Of a DNA stretch of 64,000 nucleotides, positions 7,358 to 15,952 are shown one piece after another. The position numbers were made by a program, and so were the translations under genes. The DNA comes from Proteiniphilum acetatigenes DSM 18083 (GTDB lineage Bacteria; Bacteroidota; Bacteroidia; Bacteroidales; Dysgonomonadaceae). The stretch is from the NCBI RefSeq assembly GCF_000380985.1, contig NZ_KB905698.1, positions 62,001 to 126,000 on the forward strand, read 5' to 3'. Numbering within the stretch: position 1 is the first letter of the stretch; each line of letters begins with the position of its first letter. The notes beneath the pieces were generated by a model. That model was not told the DNA's origin. It searched no databases and was given only the letters and a program-made list of their open reading frames with translations.

Positions 7358-9238
7358 ATGCCCACTCCACTTCTTCAAATCGACAAGCTGACCAAAAGCT
7401 TCGGTGATCTGGTATTATTCAGTGATATCTCTTTCGGCATTGCCGAAGGGGATAAGATAGGGCTGATTGCCCCGAACGGATCGGGCAAAACCACCCTGTT
7501 GAATATACTGTCCGGCAAAGAGCCGTACGAGAGCGGAAGGGTGGTATTCCGCAATGATATACGACTGGCTTATTTGGAACAGTCCCCTGTTTTCGACCCT
7601 GAAATGACGGTGTTGGAAACCTGCTTCAGCACCGATAGCGAAACAGTGAAGCTGATCGCCCGCTATGAAGAGATGATCTCTTCCGGCAACCAGAAAGGGC
7701 TGGATGAACTGCTTGTCCACATGGATCTCCACAACGCGTGGGATTACGAACAGCGGGTCAAACAGATATTGACACAATTAAAGATCACCGATTTTCATCA
7801 GAAAACAGGAGAACTCTCCGGCGGACAAGTAAAACGGGTGGCACTGGCCAATGTGTTGATCAGTGAACCGGAACTGCTGATCATGGATGAGCCGACCAAC
7901 CACCTCGACCTGGAGATGGTGGAATGGTTGGAAGAACATCTCACCCGTAATAATATCAGCCTACTGATGGTAACACACGACCGGTATTTCCTCGATCGCG
8001 TCTGCAACCAGATCCTCGAGATCGATGAAAAACGGCTCTTTTCCTATAAAGGCAACTATTCCTACTATTTAGAGAAACGGGATGAGCGGGTCATGGCACA
8101 AAATGCCGAAACCGAAAAGGCCAGGAATCTGCTGAGGAAAGAGCTGGACTGGATGCGGCGGCAACCACAGGCTAGGGCCACCAAAGCCAAATCGCGCATC
8201 GATGCGTTTTATTCGCTCGAGGAGAAAGCCCAACAGAAAAAGGATGAACAAAATATCCGCCTGGCCGCAAAGGGCAGCTATATCGGGAAAAAGATCTTCG
8301 AAGCGAAAGACGTCAGTAAGCGGTTCGGCGACGTCAGGATCACCGAAAAATTTAACTATATCTTCACCCGTTATGAAAAGATGGGCATCGTGGGAAATAA
8401 CGGTAGCGGAAAATCCACATTCGTGAAGATGCTGCTGGGAGTGGAAGAACCCGACAGTGGCGGTTTTGATATCGGCGAAACGGTCAATTTCGGCTATTAC
8501 AGCCAGGATGGATTACAATTCAACGAACAGACAAAAGTGATCGATGTGGTACAGGCTATTGCCGAAGTGATCGACCTGGGTGACGGCCACCGCCTGACCG
8601 CCTCCCAGTTCCTGCAACACTTCCTCTTCCCGCCCGAGAAACAACATAATTATGTATACAAACTCAGCGGGGGTGAAAAACGGCGACTCTACCTCTGTAC
8701 GGTACTGATCAAAAATCCCAATTTTTTAGTACTGGACGAGCCGACCAATGACCTTGACATTCTTACGCTGAATATATTAGAAGAGTATCTTGCAGGCTTC
8801 AAGGGATGCCTTATCGTAGTGTCGCACGACCGATATTTTATGGATAAGGTGGTAGATCACCTGCTGGTCTTCCATGGCAACGCGCAGATTCAGGATTTTC
8901 CGGGTAACTATACGCAATACCGGGAATGGAAAGCAGTGGAAGATAAGAAAGAGTCCTCCGAAACAAAGATATCTGTACGCCAGCAGGAAACTCCACCACA
9001 CAAGAAAAGACCTGAAGAGAACAAAAAACTCTCCTTCAAGGAAAAACAGGAGTTCGAAGCGCTGGAACAGCAAATTGAACAATTGGAAACGGAGAAGGAT
9101 CGGATCAGTGAAGAACTCTCCTCCGGAAATCTTTCTACCGAAGAACTGATGAACAAATCGAACCGCCTGTCGGAACTGATCGATATTATTGATGAGAAAA
9201 CAATGCGCTGGCTCGAGCTCAGTGATCGCGATCAATAA
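7358..9238 (+). CDS. ABC-F family ATPase (Uup/EttA-like)
   Basis: 626 residues from ATG 7358; the GTG at 7337 overlaps the promoter box. Two complete ATP-binding cassettes are fused with no membrane segment. The first has Walker A APNGSGKTT near residue 38, signature LSGGQVKR and Walker B LLIMDEPTNHLD. The second has GNNGSGKST near residue 346, signature LSGGEKRR and FLVLDEPTNDLD. The linker carries the charged WMRRQPQARATKAKSRID region of ABC-F proteins. The last 90 residues are a Lys/Glu-rich coiled coil as in Uup. ABC-F proteins act on ribosomes or on branched DNA intermediates rather than transporting solutes. The C-terminal coiled coil favours a Uup-like member. Confidence 0.9.
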   Translation: MPTPLLQIDKLTKSFGDLVLFSDISFGIAEGDKIGLIAPNGSGKTTLLNILSGKEPYESGRVVFRNDIRLAYLEQSPVFDPEMTVLETCFSTDSETVKLIARYEEMISSGNQKGLDELLVHMDLHNAWDYEQRVKQILTQLKITDFHQKTGELSGGQVKRVALANVLISEPELLIMDEPTNHLDLEMVEWLEEHLTRNNISLLMVTHDRYFLDRVCNQILEIDEKRLFSYKGNYSYYLEKRDERVMAQNAETEKARNLLRKELDWMRRQPQARATKAKSRIDAFYSLEEKAQQKKDEQNIRLAAKGSYIGKKIFEAKDVSKRFGDVRITEKFNYIFTRYEKMGIVGNNGSGKSTFVKMLLGVEEPDSGGFDIGETVNFGYYSQDGLQFNEQTKVIDVVQAIAEVIDLGDGHRLTASQFLQHFLFPPEKQHNYVYKLSGGEKRRLYLCTVLIKNPNFLVLDEPTNDLDILTLNILEEYLAGFKGCLIVVSHDRYFMDKVVDHLLVFHGNAQIQDFPGNYTQYREWKAVEDKKESSETKISVRQQETPPHKKRPEENKKLSFKEKQEFEALEQQIEQLETEKDRISEELSSGNLSTEELMNKSNRLSELIDIIDEKTMRWLELSDRDQ

Positions 9239-9288
9239 TACCAATAGTTTTTCACCTTTGAGATAACGCTATATTGTTTCATTGGTAT

Positions 9289-9296
9289 TACTTTTG
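9289..9296 (+). promoter_or_regulatory. -7 box upstream of tcdA; decides its start codon
   Basis: TACTTTTG at 9289-9296 matches TAnnTTTG. As with the ABC-F gene, its final G overlaps an in-frame GTG (9296), arguing for the ATG at 9317 as start. Confidence 0.45.
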
Positions 9297-9316
9297 TGCG
9301 CGATTTGAAAACAAAC

Positions 9317-10084
9317 ATGGAGTACAACGAATTATTTGCCCGTACCGAATTGTTGATCGGGAGGGAAGCAATGCAGTCGCTCGCCACAAAAAAAGTGATC
9401 CTTTTCGGTGTGGGCGGTGTAGGCAGTTGGTGTGCCGAAGGATTGATCCGCAGTGGGATCATGCACCTTACGATTGTCGACTCAGATAAAGTGGCTATTG
9501 CCAACAGCAACCGACAGCTACCCGCTACTACCCAAACAATTGGACAGTTGAAAGTGGAGGTACTTAAAAAGCGGCTTCAGGAAATCAACCCCTTCGCCAC
9601 TATCAATGCAATCCCGGAAATTTACAGTGCCGACTCATCCTTGTCATTTCAATTGGAACAGTATGACTACGTGATCGATGCGATCGACTCACTCGCACAC
9701 AAAACGCATCTGCTCACCGCAGCATCGGAAAGCGGAGCCACTGTCTTCTCCTCTATGGGTGCAGCACTCAAGATAGACCCGCAACAAATCAGGGTAGCGG
9801 AGTTCTGGAAAGTACGTGGATGCAAGCTGGCATCGGCATTACGTGACCGCCTGCGGAAAGGAGTAAAACTACAAAAACCGATCTTGTGTGTCTACAGCGA
9901 GGAACGACTCTCCAACATAGGCACAGAAGCCCTACCCGATGCCGATGAGAAAGGCAGTTTCCGTAAAGCGCAGACCAACGGCACCATGGTGCAGGTGACC
10001 GCCGTCTTCGGCTTCACCCTCTCGGGCCTGGTAATTCAGGATATTGTGAAAATGAAATCTGCGAGTAAGCGAGAGCAAAGATAA
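9317..10084 (+). CDS. tcdA: tRNA threonylcarbamoyladenosine dehydratase
   Basis: 255 residues from ATG 9317. The N-terminal Rossmann half carries the ThiF/E1-like nucleotide motif GVGGVGSW at about residues 31-38, then VDSDKVAIANSNRQLPA, in which the Asp and the N-x-x-R segment are the adenylation residues of this superfamily. YVIDAIDSLAHKTHL follows, and GTMVQVTAVFGFTLSGLVI near the C-terminus fits TcdA (CsdL/YgdL). TcdA activates t6A37 of tRNAs with ATP and cyclises it to ct6A. The last codons (KSASKREQR) are encoded inside copy B of the 64-bp palindromic repeat, so the natural C-terminus may have been altered by that repeat. Confidence 0.88.
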   Translation: MEYNELFARTELLIGREAMQSLATKKVILFGVGGVGSWCAEGLIRSGIMHLTIVDSDKVAIANSNRQLPATTQTIGQLKVEVLKKRLQEINPFATINAIPEIYSADSSLSFQLEQYDYVIDAIDSLAHKTHLLTAASESGATVFSSMGAALKIDPQQIRVAEFWKVRGCKLASALRDRLRKGVKLQKPILCVYSEERLSNIGTEALPDADEKGSFRKAQTNGTMVQVTAVFGFTLSGLVIQDIVKMKSASKREQR

Positions 10085-10116
10085 GTTTACTTGAGTTTGC
10101 CGAGCGAGAGCAGATT
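10056..10116. repeat. 64-bp palindromic element family, copy B (61 bp), overlapping the tcdA stop
   Basis: Arms are AATCTGC (10056-10062) and GCAGATT (10110-10116). The interior has GCGAGAGCAAAG, TTACTTGAGTTTGCCGAG, matching the layout of copies A and C with divergence. The tcdA stop codon (10082-10084) falls inside it. The following stretch 10130-10160 is a short run of AGTGAATAGTGAAA-type direct repeats. Confidence 0.55.
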
Positions 10117-10183
10117 GCGCGAAGCAAATAGTGAATAGTGAAAAGTGAATAGTGAAAAGTTCGCTCAGTAGCAATTTCTTTAC

Positions 10184-10191
10184 TACTTTTG
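10184..10191 (+). promoter_or_regulatory. -7 box upstream of argS
   Basis: TACTTTTG matches TAnnTTTG and lies 26 bp before the argS ATG at 10218. This rules out the upstream GTG at 10152 as start. Confidence 0.5.
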
Positions 10192-10217
10192 TGTCTCTAA
10201 AACAGCAATATCAAGAC

Positions 10218-12011
10218 ATGCATATCGAGAATAATCTTCAGGATGTCATTATCCGCGCAATAAAAGAACTTTATCACGTAGACGTGGAAACGTCGCAAAT
10301 CACGCTTCAAAAAACAAAGAAAGAGTTTAAAGGGCACTACACGCTCGTCACCTTCCCTTTGCTAAAAATCTCCCGGAAGAAACCGGAAGAGACAGCACAG
10401 GAAATAGGTTCCTGGTTAACGGAAAAGACAGATATCATCTCCGGATTCAATGTAATCAAAGGATTTCTGAATCTGGAAATTACGGCAGAAGCCTGGCTCC
10501 GATTACTGGAACAGATCGACAGAGAACCTGATTACGGTTTCACACCTGTGGCGGATGATGCACCACTCTATATGATAGAGTACTCTTCCCCCAACACCAA
10601 TAAACCATTGCACCTGGGGCATGTGCGAAACAACCTCCTGGGACATTCGTTGTGCGAAGTATTGGCAGCCAACGGAAAACGGGTGGTAAAAACCAATATC
10701 GTGAACGACCGGGGTATCCATATCTGCAAATCGATGCTTGCCTGGCAGAAATGGGGTAACGGCGAGACGCCCGAATCTTCCGGTAAAAAGGGGGATCACC
10801 TCATCGGCGACTATTATGTGCTGTTCGATAAAAAATATAAAGAGGAATTGGGTTCATTACAGGACAAAGGCATGTCGAAAGAGGATGCCGATGAACAGTC
10901 GCAACTGATGGCGGAAGCCCGCGAAATGTTACGTAAATGGGAAGCCGGGGACGAAGAGACCGTCAACCTGTGGAAGCGGATGAACGAGTGGGTATATGCA
11001 GGATTTGACGAAACCTACCGCCGAATGGGAGTATCATTCGATAAAATCTACTATGAATCGGAGACTTATCTTGCCGGAAAAGAAGAGGTACTGCGAGGTC
11101 TGAATCAAGGACTTTTCTACCGGAAAGAAGATGGATCGGTGTGGGCCGATCTCACTCCCTACGGGCTGGATCACAAGCTGCTACTACGTGCCGACGGGAC
11201 ATCGGTCTATATGACGCAGGATATCGGTACAGCCAAATTACGGTTTGACGACTATCCCATCGACACCATGATCTATGTGGTGGGGAATGAACAGAACTAT
11301 CATTTCCAGGTACTTTCCATCCTGCTCGACATGCTTGGATTTGAATTTGGCAAGGGACTCGTGCACTTCTCTTACGGCATGGTGGAACTACCCGAAGGAA
11401 AAATGAAATCGCGTGAAGGGACAGTGGTCGATGCCGACGACCTGATGACCGAAATGGTGGAAACTGCCCGTGAGACATCGAAAGAATTGGGTAAACTGGA
11501 TGGTATATCTACCGAAGAAGCGGATAAAATCGCAGAGATGGTCGGTATGGGCGCCCTCAAATACTTTATACTGAAAGTAGACCCGAAGAAAAACATGACC
11601 TTTAATCCGAAAGAATCGATCGATTTTAACGGGAACACAGGGCCATTCATTCAATACACGCACGCACGTATACAATCCGTCCTGCGCAAAGCCAGTGAAC
11701 AGGGCATCACTATTCCTGAAAGACTGGAGAACACCCTCACCCTTTCCGGGAAAGAAGAAGGGCTGGTACAGTTACTCGCGGAATTCGATGCGGTGGTGAA
11801 ACAGGCAGGCACCGAATACAATGTCTCTCTCATCGGGAACTATGTGTACGAACTGGCAAAAGAGTTCAACCAGTTCTACCACGATTTCTCCATCCTTCGT
11901 GAAGAGAACAGCTCATTACGTGATTTCCGGTTGTTATTGTCAAAAAATATAGCCCTGACCATCAAAAAAGGAATGAAATTATTTGGCATAGATGTACCCG
12001 AACGGATGTAA
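10218..12011 (+). CDS. argS: Arginyl-tRNA synthetase
   Basis: 597 residues from ATG 10218 (MHIENNLQDVIIRAIKELY), the usual length. The N-terminal Add-1 domain is followed by the class I HIGH motif HLGH at residues 132-135 in NTNKPLHLGHVRNN. MTQDIGTAKLRFDDYPIDTMIYVVGNEQNYHF is the typical ArgRS core, here present in full. The KMSKS-equivalent is GKMKSREGT around residues 395-400, and the C-terminal DALR anticodon-binding helix bundle ends LFGIDVPERM. It charges tRNA-Arg with arginine in the cytoplasm. The upstream in-frame extension lies before the promoter box and is rejected. The call is secure. Confidence 0.96.
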   Translation: MHIENNLQDVIIRAIKELYHVDVETSQITLQKTKKEFKGHYTLVTFPLLKISRKKPEETAQEIGSWLTEKTDIISGFNVIKGFLNLEITAEAWLRLLEQIDREPDYGFTPVADDAPLYMIEYSSPNTNKPLHLGHVRNNLLGHSLCEVLAANGKRVVKTNIVNDRGIHICKSMLAWQKWGNGETPESSGKKGDHLIGDYYVLFDKKYKEELGSLQDKGMSKEDADEQSQLMAEAREMLRKWEAGDEETVNLWKRMNEWVYAGFDETYRRMGVSFDKIYYESETYLAGKEEVLRGLNQGLFYRKEDGSVWADLTPYGLDHKLLLRADGTSVYMTQDIGTAKLRFDDYPIDTMIYVVGNEQNYHFQVLSILLDMLGFEFGKGLVHFSYGMVELPEGKMKSREGTVVDADDLMTEMVETARETSKELGKLDGISTEEADKIAEMVGMGALKYFILKVDPKKNMTFNPKESIDFNGNTGPFIQYTHARIQSVLRKASEQGITIPERLENTLTLSGKEEGLVQLLAEFDAVVKQAGTEYNVSLIGNYVYELAKEFNQFYHDFSILREENSSLRDFRLLLSKNIALTIKKGMKLFGIDVPERM

Positions 12012-12068
12012 TACTAACTGAAGAATTGATTCAGTCGGAAGTCCGGGATCTGCCATATCGGAAGCGCT

Positions 12069-13316
12069 ATGAGCAAAACAAAGATCAATAGAAGCATACT
12101 CCTTCTTACCATCCTGTTTTTCTGGAACACAGGAGGCGTGCGGTCACAACTCTATCCCGATTCGGTTTACTCCGACCGGCCAACTCTTATTCACCGGTTA
12201 GAAATAGGAGGCCGTCCGGGTTACATCATTCCCACCAACAAATTCCTGAGGGGAGAGAATGAGCAATCCCGACCGATCAGGTATGCCTTTTCCTCTCACC
12301 TGAAATATGCTTTTCAGTTCCATCCCGACAGCCGTACCGGACAGATCTACCGCGGCGCTTATCAAGGAATCGGGTTTGCCTATTATAACTTTGAAAATTC
12401 CCGTGAGATCGGGAACCCGAAAGCGGCCTATCTGTTTCAGGGAGCTACCCTTGCCGAGATCACTCCTCGCTTGTCGTTCGATTATGAATGGAATTTCGGG
12501 CTGTCGACCGGATGGAATCCTTACGACTATGACAAAAATCCTTACAACGGAATGGTCGGATCAAAGGTCAACGCCTATATGAACGTAAACTTTTATTTCA
12601 GGCATCTTCTTTCCCGGTATTTCGATCTTATTTACGGCGTCACTTTCACCCATTTCTCCAACGGAAATACTAAATTCCCCAATGCAGGATTGAATGCGAC
12701 AGACATAAAAGCGGGGATCACCTATAATATCAACCGGCAGGTAAACTACCTCTCACAAGGCTTGCCCGGTTACACCTCTCTTATAAGAGATTTTCCCCGC
12801 CATATCAGTTACGACGTAGTATTATTCGGCTCCTGGCGGCGCAAAGGGATAGTCTTCGATGGGGAACCAATGGCTTCGCCTGACAAGTACACCGTGCTTG
12901 GATTCAACATCAACCCCATGTACAATGTGGGATACAAACTTCGGGTAGGGGCATCGTTGGACGGGATATATGACAGCAGCGCCAACATATATACCGAAGA
13001 TTACATCACCTCCTACGGCGACCCAAATCCCGGATATACATTTTATAAACCTGCGGTGAATAAACAACTGGCGCTGGGACTTTCCGCACGGGCAGAATAT
13101 GTGATGCCCTATTTCGATGTGGGAGTGGGTATCGGGGCCAACCTGTTGCACGGCGGTGGTGACCTTAAAGGGTTTTATCAAATATTGGCTTTAAAAATAA
13201 AAGTCACGCGTCACTCGTTCATCCATATCGGGTATAACCTGCAGAATTTCGATACGCCTAACTACCTGATGTTAGGCCTTGGCCTGCGGCTAAATAACCA
13301 ACATCCGCAGCATTAA
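12069..13316 (+). CDS. PagL-like acyloxyacyl hydrolase (lipid A deacylase), outer membrane
   Basis: 415 residues. A signal peptide (ILFFWNTGGVRSQ) is followed by a beta-barrel protein. The motif FTHFSNGNTKFPNAGLN places His195 and Ser197 with the HxSN spacing of the PagL active site; the acidic partner is not obvious. The flanking DIKAGITYNINRQ strand also fits this family. PagL enzymes remove the 3-O-acyl chain of lipid A in the outer membrane. This copy is longer than classical PagL (about 170-190 residues), with extra N-terminal and C-terminal strands, which is usual for the Bacteroidota versions as I recall them. It follows argS by 57 bp and may be read through from it. Confidence 0.72.
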   Translation: MSKTKINRSILLLTILFFWNTGGVRSQLYPDSVYSDRPTLIHRLEIGGRPGYIIPTNKFLRGENEQSRPIRYAFSSHLKYAFQFHPDSRTGQIYRGAYQGIGFAYYNFENSREIGNPKAAYLFQGATLAEITPRLSFDYEWNFGLSTGWNPYDYDKNPYNGMVGSKVNAYMNVNFYFRHLLSRYFDLIYGVTFTHFSNGNTKFPNAGLNATDIKAGITYNINRQVNYLSQGLPGYTSLIRDFPRHISYDVVLFGSWRRKGIVFDGEPMASPDKYTVLGFNINPMYNVGYKLRVGASLDGIYDSSANIYTEDYITSYGDPNPGYTFYKPAVNKQLALGLSARAEYVMPYFDVGVGIGANLLHGGGDLKGFYQILALKIKVTRHSFIHIGYNLQNFDTPNYLMLGLGLRLNNQHPQH

Positions 13317-13318
13317 AT

Positions 13319-13475
13319 GAAGTGGAAAGGTGGGAAAGTGGAAAAGTGATTTGAATTAGCAATTACCAATTACTAATTACCAATGGATCAATGCGACATA
13401 AGTCCGAGATCCCAAATTTTTCATTTTTCACTTTTAGTTTAAGAAGTCTTGATTCATGACTCTAAGAGTCTTAAT
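13319..13475 (+). repeat. Long dispersed repeat, copy 1, immediately upstream of the GH95 gene
   Basis: About 155 bp. It starts with GAAGTGGAAAGGTGG, then AATTACCAATTACTAATTACC, ATGGATCAATGCGACATAAG, TCCGAGATCCCAAATTTTTC, and ends AAGAAGTCTTGATTC...GAGTCTT. Nearly the same sequence occurs at 47790-47942 (minus) and in shorter form at 19527-19640. Every copy ends about 6-10 bp before a start codon and points toward that gene. Confidence 0.8.
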
Positions 13476-13485
13476 TCTAAATAAA

Positions 13486-15948
13486 ATGAAACTAAAAAAA
13501 CTGATCACATCTTTTTTCCTGACAGGCAGTATAGTATTGGCCTGGGGGCAGAATCCCGCATTAAAGACGCACTATAATTCTCCCGCTACAAATTGGGAAA
13601 ATGAAGCTCTGCCGATTGGCAACGGCCACATAGGTGCAATGGTCTTCGGGGGTGTCGACGAAGATGTTATTCTTGTGAATGAAAAAACATTATGGTCAGG
13701 CGGACCGGGTAAAAATCCCGGTTACAACGGCGGGCACCGGAGAACGCCTGCTGAAAACCATCGCACTTTGCAACATATCAGAAATACTTTGCAGGAGAAA
13801 ATGACGGATTTCACAGCTACACAGTCCGCAGGAATAGATGCAAACGGAAAAGTTATCGCACATGATTATGCTCCTGAAGACGACGAGTTGAAAAGCCATA
13901 TCCTAGACCTGACAGGGAACAGAGACGATTTTGGATCCTATCAGCAATTGAGCAACATCCATATTGGCTCGAATCCGGCGACATCTGCCGGTTATTCGCG
14001 GTACGCGCGCGAACTGGATATCGATAATGCGGTTGCTAAAACGACGTATCTCCAAAATGGAATAAATTACACACGTGAATATTTCGTCAGCCATCCCGAC
14101 AATATAATTGTCATTCGCCTTACGGCTGATAAAAGAGGTTCACTTTCACATACATTTTATTTCACATCACCGCAGGAAAGCATCCATATGAACGTGACAG
14201 ATAACATAATTACTATGGAAGGGAGGCCGGCTGACCATGGTGACGACGGCTTGAAGTTTGTCCAGCAAATGATAATCATCCCTACGGGTGGAGCGATAAG
14301 TAATGACGGTAACCAAATCAAGGTGGAGAATGCCGACGAAATATTGCTGATCTCCTCGGCCGCAACCAATTACCATCAGTCGATGAACGCTGATTTCAAT
14401 TATTTTTCCGGCATTAATCCCCGCAACACAGTTGAAAACACAATACATAAAGCAGCTCAAAAAACCTATACCCAATTGTTGGATACACATATTCGGGATT
14501 ATAAATCACTGTACGACAGGATGAGTATTTCATTGGGCAATGCGGCTAACATCAACAATAAGACTACTGATGAGCTATTAAAAGGATATAAAGACGGTAC
14601 CAATACACCTGCAGAAAATTTATACCTCGAGCAGTTGTATTATCAGTTTGGACGCTATTTATTGATCTCATCTTCCCGAAAAGGCTCATTGCCCGCCAAT
14701 CTTCAGGGGATCTGGGCAAAAGGATTAACCCCTCCATGGAATGCCGACTATCATACCAACATTAATGTCCAGATGAATTATTGGCTGGCCCAACAAACCA
14801 ATCTGTCCGACTGCCATATACCGGTCATTGAATACACCAAAAGCCTTGTTCCACGGGGAAGACTTACCGCGCAACATTATTATTGTAAACAAGACGGAAG
14901 TCCGGTGAGAGGCTGGGTCATTCATCATGAAAATAATATCTGGGGTAATACCGCCCCCGGAAACTGGTACACAGCATTTTATTTTCCGGCTGCCGCCGCC
15001 TGGATGTGCCAGGATATCTGGGAGTATTATCAGTTCAATCAGGACATAGAATTCCTGAGAGATTATTACCCGATTATGGCAGATGCCGCATTATTCTGGG
15101 TAGATAACCTCTGGCGCGATTCCCGCGACGGAACTCTTGTCGCGAATCCCTCTTATTCACCTGAACATGGCCCCTATTCGCTTGGCGCATCAGCCGACCA
15201 GGCCATTATATGGGAGCTGTTCGATATGGTAATCAAGGCAAGCGATGCATTAAAATATGATACTCCGGAATTACAGGAGATAAAGAAGGCAAAGGATCAG
15301 TTGGCCGGACCCGGGATCGGGCTGGCCGGACAACTGATGGAATGGAAAGATGAGTTGCTGATGGACATTACGGGCGACAACGGGCATCGGCACGTCAACC
15401 ATTTACACTGGTTGCATCCGGGAAGCAGGATCGTATCAGGCAGAAGTGCGGAGGAGGATTTATATGCAAAAGCGATGCAAACCACACTGGATACGCGTGG
15501 CGATGGGGGTACAGGCTGGAGTAAAGCGTGGAAAATCAATTTCTGGGCACGACTGCATGACGGTGACCGTGCTCATAAACTGGTGCAGGAAATATTGAAA
15601 GAATCTACACTGGCAAATCTGTTCGATACCCACCCACCCTTCCAGATCGACGGGAACTTTGGCGCTACTTCAGGAATGACCGAGATGCTCGTGCAAAGTC
15701 ACGGCGGTTATATCGAATTATTGCCTTCACTCCCTGATGCCTGGGCCAGCGGCAGCTTTAAAGGGATCAAAGCCCGGGGAAATTTTGAAATAGAAGCAGA
15801 ATGGAAAAATGGAAAAATAATATCACTATGGATCACCTCCGGTTCAGGAAACAACTGTAGGGTGAAATACAATGGAAAAATGTTCTCTTTCCCAACCACA
15901 GCGGGAACGATTTATGATGTAAGCAATGAAATAAAACAAAAATTTTAA
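13486..15948 (+). CDS. GH95 family alpha-L-fucosidase or galactosidase, secreted
   Basis: 820 residues from ATG 13486; an upstream start at 13456 lies inside the repeat and is rejected. The signal peptide (SFFLTGSIVLAWGQ) leads to the N-terminal beta domain with NEALPIGNGHIGAMVFGG and NEKTLWSGGPG, diagnostic of GH95. The (alpha/alpha)6 domain holds HTNINVQMNYW with Asn425 and Asn427, NPSYSPEHG with Glu560, and FQIDGNFGAT with Asp722. These line up by motif with the catalytic Asn/Asn/Glu/Asp of the bifidobacterial 1,2-alpha-fucosidase AfcA. GH95 enzymes release alpha-1,2-linked L-fucose or, in some members, L-galactose. It is 4 bp upstream of the GH92 gene, so the two are co-transcribed and probably act on the same glycan. 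Confidence 0.9.
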   Translation: MKLKKLITSFFLTGSIVLAWGQNPALKTHYNSPATNWENEALPIGNGHIGAMVFGGVDEDVILVNEKTLWSGGPGKNPGYNGGHRRTPAENHRTLQHIRNTLQEKMTDFTATQSAGIDANGKVIAHDYAPEDDELKSHILDLTGNRDDFGSYQQLSNIHIGSNPATSAGYSRYARELDIDNAVAKTTYLQNGINYTREYFVSHPDNIIVIRLTADKRGSLSHTFYFTSPQESIHMNVTDNIITMEGRPADHGDDGLKFVQQMIIIPTGGAISNDGNQIKVENADEILLISSAATNYHQSMNADFNYFSGINPRNTVENTIHKAAQKTYTQLLDTHIRDYKSLYDRMSISLGNAANINNKTTDELLKGYKDGTNTPAENLYLEQLYYQFGRYLLISSSRKGSLPANLQGIWAKGLTPPWNADYHTNINVQMNYWLAQQTNLSDCHIPVIEYTKSLVPRGRLTAQHYYCKQDGSPVRGWVIHHENNIWGNTAPGNWYTAFYFPAAAAWMCQDIWEYYQFNQDIEFLRDYYPIMADAALFWVDNLWRDSRDGTLVANPSYSPEHGPYSLGASADQAIIWELFDMVIKASDALKYDTPELQEIKKAKDQLAGPGIGLAGQLMEWKDELLMDITGDNGHRHVNHLHWLHPGSRIVSGRSAEEDLYAKAMQTTLDTRGDGGTGWSKAWKINFWARLHDGDRAHKLVQEILKESTLANLFDTHPPFQIDGNFGATSGMTEMLVQSHGGYIELLPSLPDAWASGSFKGIKARGNFEIEAEWKNGKIISLWITSGSGNNCRVKYNGKMFSFPTTAGTIYDVSNEIKQKF

Positions 15949-15952
15949 GCAT

